Shown one piece after another: positions 44,126-53,425 of a stretch of DNA of 64,000 nt. Position numbers and translations under genes: made by a program. The notes beneath the pieces are model-generated. The model made no database searches, had not been told where the DNA came from, and saw only the letters and a list, made by a program, of their open reading frames with translations. The stretch comes from Terriglobia bacterium (GTDB lineage Bacteria; Acidobacteriota; Terriglobia; Terriglobales; Acidobacteriaceae): the NCBI GenBank assembly GCA_020073395.1, contig JAIQFF010000001.1:51270-115269 (forward strand). The letters are read 5' to 3'. Each line of letters starts with the position of its first letter. Within the stretch, counting starts at the first letter, position 1.

Positions 44126-47100
44126 TCACTCGCCCATCGCGGTCAAGCGTTGCGAATCGAGTGCTTCATGCACAACGACCCCATCATGGAAGGTCACAGT
44201 TTTGCCCGAGATGGCAGGGACGCGTTCCCCCGGCAGTAGAATTCCCACCAAATTCAGGGGATCGGCGGCCGACAACACAACCGTCTCTCCCGTGAGCGGC
44301 ATTTTGCGCGTCGCCCGCAACGATTCCACCGCCACCGGTAGGGCAAACTGTTCCCCGAGAAAGCCATCCACGAAACGGCCCCCTCGAATCTCGCCCCGGT
44401 CTTCCAGCCGCCGGAAAGCCATCTGCAATTCGCGCCACTTGGGAAGATTGGTCTCGCGGGCCAGCAAATCACGAAAGACGATGCCGTAGCGTTTCAGCAG
44501 CATCCAGCAGGTCGCCTCCACGGCGCGATTGCGGTCCGCTGCCTGGTCCGTGTACAACAACGCCCAGCGGCCGGTACTGTGCCGGGGCCGTGCCGCCCGC
44601 CCACTGCCTTGCCCGGCGCGGCGCTTGGGATCGATCAGGGAGCGCAGATTGTCGAAACCATCGGCAGTGATCAGACCACCCGCTACCAGTTCCCAGAGGG
44701 AAGTCTCGACCTCAGCCTTCAGCCGCCCCGTGCTACGCACGATGTCAGCGAAAAATGATGCTCCACGCTGCCGCAGGAATTCCAGCACCTGGCGCGCGCC
44801 TTCGCTGAGTCCGCGCGCCTCGGGCTGCTCCGAGTCGGGACGACGATGCGGAGTCATCCAGTCGGCTTCTTCGCGCACGAAAAACGTAATCGGAGCCACA
44901 CTGGTCGGAATCACGCGCCGTTTTCCGGCCACGGTGTCATCAAGAGTCGCGGGATGGGGAGACAGCCGCCCCCAACCTACAGCGCCGGTAAGACACAGTT
45001 GGTCGAGCCACTTGGGGTCGTAGTTGACAATCCGCCGGCCCAGAATCTGCCGCTCCCAGGCATTGGCGGGAATTTCAAATCCCTGCAACTGCCGCAGCAC
45101 GTCAAGCGTGGCGCGTTCACCCTGAACTTGTGCTCCGGACGCGACATGCTGCCAGCGCAGGAGCCAGCGCATGAATTGTGCCGCCGTGACCGGTTCAATC
45201 TGCTTGCGCAACGTGGCCACAGTCAGCCGGTGAATGCGCGCCAGCAAGCGCCGCTCGCACCACTCCAGTTCGGGTGGATCTGATTGAACCAGCTCTGACT
45301 CATGTGGTCGCGGGCGACTCGCCCGCGAAGCATTGTCGGTAAACTGTCCGCGCAGTACCGCACCAGAGGCTTCCATTCGAAGCAATGCCTTTTCAACCTC
45401 GGACGAAGGAAGCCCGAGCACAGCGCCAAGTTGCGAAGCTGTTGCCGGGCCCAAGTGCGACATCCAACCAGTGACCAGGGCCAGCAGAGCATCGTCGGAA
45501 GACGGTAGAGTCGTCTGAATCTCGGCGACCGGATGATCAAACTCGGCGTCCGGGAACAGCAGTGAGAATGTCCTTGCTCGTTCCGTCGCTACCCAGTAAC
45601 TCACTCCAGCGTGTTGAGCCGGCGCGGCGCGCCCTTGTTCGCGCAGTCTCTCGAAATATTCCTGCCATGCACTGCTTACGTGGGGGCAGCCGCCCTCGGC
45701 TGTCCCGTCGAGTGCAGCTCGACCGTCCTTGCCAGCTTCATTTAAGCCGACCAAACTCAGGGGAGCGGCATCCGCTTGGGCGGGCGAGTCGCCCGCCTCC
45801 ACACGGGCCGGGAAAGCAATCAAGGTGTGTAATACATCGTGTAACTCGTCCGCGTCGCGCACATCGGGCCAGGCTTCTTTCCGCACCTGCGCGATGGCAG
45901 CCTGATCGAGCTTGCCTACTTCCTCCAGCACCGATTCCGGCAGTATGCGACGCATCTCCACGGCGCGGGCCCGCCGTTCCTCGATAGGCGCGTCATCGAG
46001 ATACGCGTAGGGATTTGCGTTCAGAATCTCATGCGAGAATTGCGATGGCACCGGAGTGTCCACCGCCAGGCAACGGATTTGTCCCTGCTGGATGCCGCTC
46101 AGCAGCGCCCGCAGCCCGTCCACATCCATGGCCTCAGTGAGGACATCTTTCATCACTTCCTTTACCAGGGGGTGATCGGGAATCTGAATGTCGCCCACGA
46201 TATTTTCCTGGCACGCGGCCACGTCGGGGAAAACCGATGCCAGCAGATCGTCGGAGCGCATGCGCTGAATCTGCGGCGGAACTTTCTTGCCGCCCTGAAA
46301 GCGCAGCAAGGCCAGAGCGCGATTGGCGTCCCAGCGCCAGCGCGTGCCAAAGAACGGAGAAGCCAGCGCCGCCTGTTCCAGAATCGGTTGCACGGTTTCG
46401 GCGTTGAGGAAATGAAAAACGTCAGCCAGCGGAAAGCTGTGCTGCTCCGCCAGAGCAATATTGAGGCCGTTGTCGGTGGCTGCGGCCTGCAACTCAAAAT
46501 TGAAGCTGCGACAGAAACGCTTGCGCAGGGCCAGGCCCCAGGCTTTGTTGATGCGGCCGCCGTAAGGCGCGTGGATGATCAGTTGCATCCCACCGCCTTC
46601 GTCGAAGAAGCGCTCGGCGATGATCGTGTCCTGAGTGGGGACATCCCCCAGCACAGCACGGCCCTGCAAGATGTACTCGACGGACTGTTCGGCGCCGGAA
46701 TCATCCAGTCCGCATTCTTCCTTTAACCATGCGATGGTTTCGGCAACGGCGGGCTGACTTGCTGAAATCGCGACCGGAGAAGTGTCACGCAGACGGTCGC
46801 TGATTTCTTTACGCAGACCAGCCACGTGTGCCGAAAGCTCCTGGGTGCGTGCCGGGGCCTCGCCTCGCCAGAAGGGAACGCTGGGCGGCGCGCCGTGAGC
46901 GTCTTCCACCAGCACGCGTCCGGACTTGCCCTCCACGCGGCGGATGCGCCACGAGGTGTTGCCCAGCAGCATGATGTCGCCGGCGTTGCTCTCTACCGCA
47001 AAATCTTCGTCGAGAGTGCCGACGACGATGCCGTCCGGCTCGGCGACCACGGTGAAGAGCGCGGTCTCCGGAATAGCGCCGCCGCTGGTGATGGCCGCGA

Positions 47101-48703
47101 GCCGGCTGCCCCGCCGTGGCCGTAGCCTCCGGTTCACCCGGTCGTGATGGATGTATGCGCCGTAGCGCCCGCGCCGCGACGCAATGCCCTCGGAAAGCAT
47201 TTCGAGGATCGAGTTGTAAGTTTCGCGAGAGAGATTGCGATAGGGATAGGCGCGCGTGACCAGGGCGAAGAGTTCATCTTCGTCCAATCCGTCACTTGTC
47301 GCGCCGGGATGCGTAGCGCGGGCATCCTCGCCGGCTGGCCCGAGGGCATCTTGCCCTCGATGGTGAGGGCGGGATGCCCCCACGACAGCCGCCGGGACGG
47401 CGGTGCTACTGGTTGCCGCGCAGGTTGCCACAATCTGCTGCGCCAGAATATCCAACGGAGCATCGGGGATGATCAGCCGGTCCAGATCTCCTTGCCGGAT
47501 GGCGCGCACCAGCGCACCGCATTCCAGCAGATCGTCGCGCGTGCCGGCGAAGAAGCGTCCCTTGGGCACCGCGCCGCGCCAGTGGCCGGAACGGCCCACC
47601 CGCTGCAGGGCGACCGCGATGGCGCGCGGAGAGCTGATCTGCACCGCCAGGTCCACGGTGCCGATATCAATTCCCAGCTCCAGCGATGCCGTCGCTACGA
47701 GAACCTTGACTTTGCCTTCTTTCAATTTCTGTTCCGCGGTGAGGCGCAGCTTGCGCGACAGGCTGCCATGATGCGCGGCTACGTTGTCTTCGCCTAATCG
47801 CTCGCCCAGGTTGTGCGCAATTCGCTCCGCCAGCCGCCTGGTATTGACGAACACCAGCGTGGAACGGTGCTGCTCCACCAGCTCCACCAATCGGTTATAG
47901 ATTTCTTCCCACATCTCGTTGGTGGTGATCGGCCCCAGGGATGAGCCGGGCACTTCCACCGCGAGATCGAGTTTCCGCTTGTGTCCAACATCGACAGTCA
48001 CCGGCGCCGGGCGTCCGTTGCCGGTCAGGAAGTGAGCGACCTCTTCGATGGGCTTTTGAGTGGCAGAGAGTCCGATGCGAACCGGCGTTCGATACGTCAG
48101 CGCCTCCAGTCGCTCCAATGAGAGCGCCAGGTGCGCGCCGCGTTTGTCATCGGCGACTGCGTGGATTTCATCAACGATAACGGTTTCGACATCGCGCAGA
48201 ATCGCGCGACTCTTTTCCGCGGTCAGCAGAATGTAGAGCGACTCGGGCGTGGTGACCAGAATGTGCGGCGGCCGCTTCAGCATCGCCCGGCGCTCGTGCA
48301 TGAGTGTGTCGCCGGTGCGTACCGCGGTGCGAATCTCCGGCATCAGTAGCCCGCGCTCACCCGCCATCTGAAGAATCTCGCTCAACGGCACCTCGAGATT
48401 CTTCTGGATGTCGTTGCCCAACGCCTTCAGCGGCGACACATAAAGAACTTCGGTGCGATCGTGCAGGTCCCCGGCCAAGGCTTTGCAGACTAACCGGTCA
48501 ATGCAGGCGAGAAATGCAGCCAGAGTCTTGCCAGAGCCAGTAGGGGCGGAAATGAGGGTGGTTCGTCCCGCCAGAATATGAGGCCAGCCCTGCTCCTGGG
48601 GCTCCGTCGGCGTGCCAAATTTCCGCACAAACCACTCCGCAACCAGCGGGTGCGCCCAGGCGAGCGAGGAAGGAGAGGAAAACATCGTTGGATATTCTAA
48701 CAT
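44126..48703 (-). CDS. lhr: Lhr-family DEAD/DEAH ATP-dependent helicase, with repeat-derived in-frame insertions
   Basis: LISAPTGSGKTLAAFLACIDRL, VDEIHAVADDKRGAHLALSLERL, GLSATQKPIEEVAHFL, VATASLELGIDIGTVDLAVQISSPRAIAVALQRVGRSGH. Confidence 0.93.
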   Translation of the reverse strand: MLEYPTMFSSPSSLAWAHPLVAEWFVRKFGTPTEPQEQGWPHILAGRTTLISAPTGSGKTLAAFLACIDRLVCKALAGDLHDRTEVLYVSPLKALGNDIQKNLEVPLSEILQMAGERGLLMPEIRTAVRTGDTLMHERRAMLKRPPHILVTTPESLYILLTAEKSRAILRDVETVIVDEIHAVADDKRGAHLALSLERLEALTYRTPVRIGLSATQKPIEEVAHFLTGNGRPAPVTVDVGHKRKLDLAVEVPGSSLGPITTNEMWEEIYNRLVELVEQHRSTLVFVNTRRLAERIAHNLGERLGEDNVAAHHGSLSRKLRLTAEQKLKEGKVKVLVATASLELGIDIGTVDLAVQISSPRAIAVALQRVGRSGHWRGAVPKGRFFAGTRDDLLECGALVRAIRQGDLDRLIIPDAPLDILAQQIVATCAATSSTAVPAAVVGASRPHHRGQDALGPAGEDARATHPGATSDGLDEDELFALVTRAYPYRNLSRETYNSILEMLSEGIASRRGRYGAYIHHDRVNRRLRPRRGSRLAAITSGGAIPETALFTVVAEPDGIVVGTLDEDFAVESNAGDIMLLGNTSWRIRRVEGKSGRVLVEDAHGAPPSVPFWRGEAPARTQELSAHVAGLRKEISDRLRDTSPVAISASQPAVAETIAWLKEECGLDDSGAEQSVEYILQGRAVLGDVPTQDTIIAERFFDEGGGMQLIIHAPYGGRINKAWGLALRKRFCRSFNFELQAAATDNGLNIALAEQHSFPLADVFHFLNAETVQPILEQAALASPFFGTRWRWDANRALALLRFQGGKKVPPQIQRMRSDDLLASVFPDVAACQENIVGDIQIPDHPLVKEVMKDVLTEAMDVDGLRALLSGIQQGQIRCLAVDTPVPSQFSHEILNANPYAYLDDAPIEERRARAVEMRRILPESVLEEVGKLDQAAIAQVRKEAWPDVRDADELHDVLHTLIAFPARVEAGDSPAQADAAPLSLVGLNEAGKDGRAALDGTAEGGCPHVSSAWQEYFERLREQGRAAPAQHAGVSYWVATERARTFSLLFPDAEFDHPVAEIQTTLPSSDDALLALVTGWMSHLGPATASQLGAVLGLPSSEVEKALLRMEASGAVLRGQFTDNASRASRPRPHESELVQSDPPELEWCERRLLARIHRLTVATLRKQIEPVTAAQFMRWLLRWQHVASGAQVQGERATLDVLRQLQGFEIPANAWERQILGRRIVNYDPKWLDQLCLTGAVGWGRLSPHPATLDDTVAGKRRVIPTSVAPITFFVREEADWMTPHRRPDSEQPEARGLSEGARQVLEFLRQRGASFFADIVRSTGRLKAEVETSLWELVAGGLITADGFDNLRSLIDPKRRAGQGSGRAARPRHSTGRWALLYTDQAADRNRAVEATCWMLLKRYGIVFRDLLARETNLPKWRELQMAFRRLEDRGEIRGGRFVDGFLGEQFALPVAVESLRATRKMPLTGETVVLSAADPLNLVGILLPGERVPAISGKTVTFHDGVVVHEALDSQRLTAMGE
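45309..45327. repeat. Palindromic repeat inside helicase CDS
   Basis: cgcgggcgactcgcccgcg. Confidence 0.85.
45682..45723. repeat. Compound palindromic repeat inside helicase CDS
   Basis: ggggcagccgccctcggctgtccc followed by gtcgagtgcagctcgac. Confidence 0.75.
45778..45799. repeat. Palindromic repeat inside helicase CDS
   Basis: gggcgggcgagtcgcccgcctc. Confidence 0.85.
47299..47410. repeat. Compound palindromic repeat cluster inside helicase CDS
   Basis: gcgcgggcatcctcgcc, cgagggca-tct-tgccctcg, gggcgggatgccccc, agccgccgggacggcggtgct within ~110 nt. Confidence 0.88.
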
Positions 48704-48743
48704 GGGATTTTCGCAAAATGTTCGCCTACGCGCGAACCACGTG

Positions 48744-48783
48744 GGCCCGGACGCCTCGTCCGGGCGGGCGAGCGAAGCTCGCC
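48744..48783. repeat. CCCGGACG...CGTCCGGG repeat, copy 1
   Basis: ggcccggacgcctcgtccgggcgggcgagcgaagctcgccg; near-identical to 57093-57134. Confidence 0.85.
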
Positions 48784-48886
48784 GCAGGTTTTGCGCCGGG
48801 GTGAAGCAGAATACTGGTCTATGGTCGCAGCGAAGCGGCGGAGCTTCGCTGCGCTGCGCCGGAGCCTGAATGCTAAAATCCCGGCA

Positions 48887-49480
48887 ATGCCAATAACATC
48901 ATCCGCCAAAGCCCGCGCCAAGAAAATCAAACTGCTTCTCTTCGACGTAGATGGCGTACTCACCGACGGCAAACTTTTTCTCTTTCCCGTTCCCACCAGC
49001 CAATCCAGCGGTCCGGCCTCCGGACCAATCGTAGTTGAAGCCAAAGGCTTCCACGCTCAGGACGGTGCCGGCATTTCGATTGCCCGCATCGCCGGCATCA
49101 AGTCTGGACTCATCACCCGGCGCAACTCTGAAACTGTGGCTCTGCGCGCCCGCGATCTCAAGCTGGAGCAGGTCCACCAGGGCATTCAGAACAAGTTGAA
49201 AGCCTTTCGCGAAATCCTGAGTGCGGAAGGGCTTAGCGCCAGCGAAGTTGCCTTCGTCGGGGACGACGTGATCGATCTTACTGTGATGCGCAACTGCGGT
49301 TTTTCCGTCGCCGTTGCGAACGCCCGCCGCGAGGTCAAGGATGCCGCCCATTACGTGACCCCTCATGCCGGTGGCGATGGGGCCCTGCGGGACGTGATCG
49401 AATTTATCCTGAAGGCGCAAGGAAAGTGGAAACAAGCGGTTGAGAAGTACATCGGGAGGGAAAGCGGGGACAGCAATTAG
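48887..49480 (+). CDS. kdsC: 3-deoxy-D-manno-octulosonate 8-phosphate phosphatase (HAD-IIIA)
   Basis: IKLLLFDVDGVLTDGKLF, FHAQDGAGISIARIAGIKSGLITRRNSE, VAFVGDDVIDLTVMRNCGFSVAVANA. Confidence 0.9.
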   Translation: MPITSSAKARAKKIKLLLFDVDGVLTDGKLFLFPVPTSQSSGPASGPIVVEAKGFHAQDGAGISIARIAGIKSGLITRRNSETVALRARDLKLEQVHQGIQNKLKAFREILSAEGLSASEVAFVGDDVIDLTVMRNCGFSVAVANARREVKDAAHYVTPHAGGDGALRDVIEFILKAQGKWKQAVEKYIGRESGDSN

Positions 49481-49581
49481 CACTTGGCAATTAGCCAACC
49501 CATCCGCAGGTTGGGTTGAGCAGATTGTGACTCCGGGAAGTTAATCGCCCGGCATTGGCCAAGTGCCAATTGCCAATCCCC
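49467..49581. repeat. Reiterated-word inverted repeat downstream of kdsC
   Basis: ggggacagcaattagcacttggcaattagccaa ... ttggccaagtgccaattgccaatcccc. Confidence 0.8.
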
Positions 49582-49774
49582 GCGCCGAAGCCACCCGCCC
49601 AGCCAGGCAAACAAAAACCCACCGGTCGTCTGCTTGGGGCGTGCTCGGGTCGACGACCGATGGGCTACCGTTTCTCCTTACTCACCCTGTTGTTTTCAGG
49701 AGTAATTAATTTCTCTAAACCCCGGTCGCCGAGAAAGTTTCGCGGATTTTTGTAAATGTTTGTAAATTCACCGC

Positions 49775-50599
49775 TTATTCCGGAATTGCGACTGGCCGGG
49801 CGGCCATGAGTTCGGTAAACCTCGGGTCTTTGCGGAGGGCGGCGAACTCGGAGTCTTTATACACATCCTCAATCCCCTTGTAGCCTTCTTCCATGGCCCG
49901 CCGGAGGTATTGCAGGGAGCGGTCGGCGATCCCGCTTTTGGCGTAGAGCTTGGCCAGCACGTAGTCAAAATGGGCGCGGTCGCCCGGTGATGACATCTGG
50001 GCCAGAACTCCAGTGTGCGAAGTGCGTTCGAAAATATCCGGATCCAGCTGCAGGGCCTGGTTGTAGGCCAGGCTGGCCTTCACGTAGTCCTTCTTGGAGA
50101 AGTACGCTGCCCCTAAATTGCTGAAAAACGAGCCGGAATCCTGGCGCAAGTTAATGGCTTTCTCGTATTCCTTGATGGCTTTTCCGTACTTTTTTTGCAG
50201 ATAGTAAATTACGCCCAGATTGTTGTAGGCGTCGGCAAACTGGCGGTCATTCTTGATTGCACGTTCGAAGTCCTTGCGGGCATCGGCGAAGCGCGCCATC
50301 TGCAATTCGTTGATGCCGATCTTGTTGTAGATCCTGGCGCTGCCGGGCTGTTTTTTCAGCGCAGCCCGGTAATAATCCAGGGCATCCAGGTAGAACTTTT
50401 CGGCCCGCAAGGCGTCGCCGCGAGCTTCCAGGTCAGCGGCTGCGGCATCGGCCGGCGGGGGATCGGCTCGCCGCACTGGCGGCGGACTGATCTCAACCTG
50501 CTCCGAGGAATGAGCTTGAGCAAAATGATGGACCTGAGCCGAAGAAAGAGTGGGGAAAAGCGAGGCAAGCAGGAGGTAAAGCAGATATTGACGACCCAT
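49775..50599 (-). CDS. Secreted TPR protein
   Basis: YNNLGVIYYLQKKYGKAIKEYEKAINL and FFSNLGAAYFSKKDYVKASLAYNQALQLDP. Confidence 0.88.
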   Translation of the reverse strand: MGRQYLLYLLLASLFPTLSSAQVHHFAQAHSSEQVEISPPPVRRADPPPADAAAADLEARGDALRAEKFYLDALDYYRAALKKQPGSARIYNKIGINELQMARFADARKDFERAIKNDRQFADAYNNLGVIYYLQKKYGKAIKEYEKAINLRQDSGSFFSNLGAAYFSKKDYVKASLAYNQALQLDPDIFERTSHTGVLAQMSSPGDRAHFDYVLAKLYAKSGIADRSLQYLRRAMEEGYKGIEDVYKDSEFAALRKDPRFTELMAARPVAIPE

Positions 50600-50641
50600 A
50601 AGTCCGCTCCTGAAGACAGAGCCAACTCGGCGCGAGCTCGT

Positions 50642-53275
50642 CTACTGAGGACCCTTACCGTCCGTGTCCGCCGGTTTGGGTTGCGGATCGTTAGACGGTT
50701 TGTCATCCTTAAAGATACCCGCAATCTTGCCGAAAAACCCTTTTTTCTTTTTGCTGGGATCTTCGACCGCGGTGCCCGTTGGCCCAGGCGGCACGCCGGG
50801 TTGGGCGCCGGGAGGTGGAGGCGGAAGGGCCTTCTCGCCGCCCAAGCCAAAGACCCGGGAGAAGAAGCCGCGCATTCCCGCTCCCTGGTCACAGGTCTCG
50901 CTGGGTTCGGTTCCCGCGATGAACGCGGCACTGTAGGTTTCCGGACAGGAAGGCGTGGCCAGCAGATTGGTGGTCTTGTCGAGTTGCACATCCACTACGC
51001 CTGAGGGTTGCAAAAACGGCCGCGCGTCGGCGTACTGCGGCAGCGTCACTGCCTTCTTCATGAACTCTGCCCAGATCGGGGCAGCGGTCTGGGCGCCGCT
51101 CAAACGAATATCGCTGTAGTCGTCGTAACCTACCCAGACAATGCACAGCAGGTTGCTGGTATAGCCGGCGAACCAGCCATCATGCGAAGTTCCCGTCTTG
51201 CCGGCTGCGGGAGCCGTGAACCCGCGCTGGCGTACCGCGTACGCCGTGCCGTAATTCATCACCCCTTCCATCATGTCGGTCATGAGGTAAGCCACGCGAG
51301 GATCGAGCACGGGGTGGGTTTCCGGCTTGAAATCCAGGATGATATCGCCGTTGGCATTGCGCACCGAGTTGACCACCGTCGGCGAAATGCGCACGCCGGC
51401 GTTGGCGAATACGGTGTAAGCCGCCGCCATATCCAGGGGAGTGGCATCGTAGGCGCCGAGTGCCATCGCGGGCGTGGCTTTCACTGACGTGATCCCGGCC
51501 GCTTTGGCCAGGTCGGACACTTTGTCATAGCCCACCTCTTCCGCCAGCTTCACCGTCGCATTGTTCAAGGACATAGCCAGGGCATAGCGCGCGGTCACGT
51601 CGCCGTGATACTCCTCCTTGTAGTTGCGGGGCTCGTAGATCTGGTCACCGTAGGCAAACGTGCTGGGCGCATCTGCCACCAGTGTGGCCGGGGTGAACAC
51701 GGGATTAGCGCCGTCCAGCGCCGTGTTCATGGCAGCGGCGTAAACAAACGGCTTGAAAATTGATCCGGTGGGACGCTTCGCCACCGCATGGTTCAACTGG
51801 CTGACGCCATAATTCCGGCCACCCACCAGCGCCAGAACTTCACCTGTGTGCGGATCCATCACCACCATCGCCACCTGGGCTTGAGGTCCGGGCAGGACTT
51901 TGGTCTCGAACTTGTTCTTTCCGATCTTCGTCCGTTTCGTGCGCAGCTTGGTTACCTGGTCGTCCACCAGCTTCATTCCGGTCTGCACCGCTGCCGCTGC
52001 AGCTTTCTGCAGGTCGGGATCGATGGTCGAGTAAATGCGATAGCCCTGGTCGTTCATCTGGCGCTCGTCGAGCTTGCTGATCAGCGTTTCGCGCAGCAGA
52101 TCAACAAAGTAGGGAGCGTCACTGGCCTCAACATTGGGCGGCGCCAGCTTCAGCGGTGTGGCCTTGGCTTTTTCCGCTTCGGCCTGGGTGAGGGCATGAG
52201 TTTCGACCATGCTGTCCAGGACCAGGTTGCGGCGTTCGAGGGCCCGCTCGGGATGGCGATAGGGCGACAAATAGCTGGGTGCCTGGATAATTCCAGCGAT
52301 CAGCGCAGCTTCCGCCGGGGTAACGTCCTTCAGGTCTTTGTTGAAGTAAGCCTGTGCTGCCTGGCCAAAACCGCTGATGGTGAAGGAACCGCGCTGGCCC
52401 AGATCGACACGATTGGCATAGAACTCGAAAATCTGCTGCTTGCTGAGCTTCTGCTCCATCTCGACCGCGATCAGCATCTCCGACAATTTGCGCTTTACCG
52501 TCTTCTCCGGGGTCAGGAAGAATTTTCGGGAAAGCTGCATGGTGATGGTGGACCCGCCTTGCTCATGCCGGCCGTGAATCACATCAATCCAGGTGGCCTC
52601 GGCCAAGCGCAAAAAGTTCACGCCACCGTGTTGAAAGAAGCGCCGGTCTTCGATGGCCAGCACCGCATCCACCATCAACTTCGGAATTTCATCGTAGGTA
52701 ACCAGTTGCCGTTTCGACCGCTCGCCGGCGTCGAACAAGGAAGTGATCATCTGCGGTTCGAGTTCGTAGGCTGCCAGATCACCCGATTTGCTGGTAATAC
52801 TTTCAACCTTGCCGTCCCGGACCCGGACGGTGGCCGACTCTGGGCTGTGATAGGAATCGGAACCAGGCTTGATCTCGATGCCGCCTTCCAACAGGCGGTA
52901 ACTGCCCATCGGCGACTTGCCGTTCTGGTCATACCCGGCGCGACGCAACTGGATCGCAATCTCTTTGGGCTCGATCTTTTCACCTACCTGGACCGGGCGT
53001 GCGACGGCGTAAATTCGGGCGGAGTTGCCAAACACCGGACCTTTGAAACGCTGGTCGATCATCCGGCCAAACTTGACGTAGTAATAAGTGAAGAACGCCC
53101 CGCCTACAGTGGCCAGGACGAGGAAAACCACCAGGGCCGCGCGCAGCAGCGGATCCTGGAAGGACCATCCCCTTCCGGACTTGCCAGTTTGCTTGCCTGT
53201 CGGGATCTTGAGTCTTATGGCCACAATTGAGATGAGCGGAGGCGCCTCTACTGTCTTAGACGATGGAGCGCACAC
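50642..53275 (-). CDS. mrcA: Penicillin-binding protein 1A (transglycosylase/transpeptidase)
   Basis: VLAIEDRRFFQHGGVNFLRL, GGSTITMQLSRKFFLTPEKTVKRKLSEMLIAVEME, RPTGSIFKPFVYAAAM, GKTGTSHDGWFAGYT. Confidence 0.95.
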   Translation of the reverse strand: MCAPSSKTVEAPPLISIVAIRLKIPTGKQTGKSGRGWSFQDPLLRAALVVFLVLATVGGAFFTYYYVKFGRMIDQRFKGPVFGNSARIYAVARPVQVGEKIEPKEIAIQLRRAGYDQNGKSPMGSYRLLEGGIEIKPGSDSYHSPESATVRVRDGKVESITSKSGDLAAYELEPQMITSLFDAGERSKRQLVTYDEIPKLMVDAVLAIEDRRFFQHGGVNFLRLAEATWIDVIHGRHEQGGSTITMQLSRKFFLTPEKTVKRKLSEMLIAVEMEQKLSKQQIFEFYANRVDLGQRGSFTISGFGQAAQAYFNKDLKDVTPAEAALIAGIIQAPSYLSPYRHPERALERRNLVLDSMVETHALTQAEAEKAKATPLKLAPPNVEASDAPYFVDLLRETLISKLDERQMNDQGYRIYSTIDPDLQKAAAAAVQTGMKLVDDQVTKLRTKRTKIGKNKFETKVLPGPQAQVAMVVMDPHTGEVLALVGGRNYGVSQLNHAVAKRPTGSIFKPFVYAAAMNTALDGANPVFTPATLVADAPSTFAYGDQIYEPRNYKEEYHGDVTARYALAMSLNNATVKLAEEVGYDKVSDLAKAAGITSVKATPAMALGAYDATPLDMAAAYTVFANAGVRISPTVVNSVRNANGDIILDFKPETHPVLDPRVAYLMTDMMEGVMNYGTAYAVRQRGFTAPAAGKTGTSHDGWFAGYTSNLLCIVWVGYDDYSDIRLSGAQTAAPIWAEFMKKAVTLPQYADARPFLQPSGVVDVQLDKTTNLLATPSCPETYSAAFIAGTEPSETCDQGAGMRGFFSRVFGLGGEKALPPPPPGAQPGVPPGPTGTAVEDPSKKKKGFFGKIAGIFKDDKPSNDPQPKPADTDGKGPQ

Positions 53276-53425
53276 TTGCCGTTATCCGACACCAGGAAAT
53301 CTCTTTCCCGGCCATACGGAGCGCTCCCCATCCTCGATTGAGTTCGGATAGACATCATCCATTTTACCCTGCCGGCCCGGTTTTCAACCTGCCGGCTGGT
53401 TGGCAGCCAGGTACCGCCCTGGGTT

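Noticed and set aside
51788-53230. 480-aa + strand ORF
   Set aside because: Antisense to PBP1A, which has all catalytic motifs.
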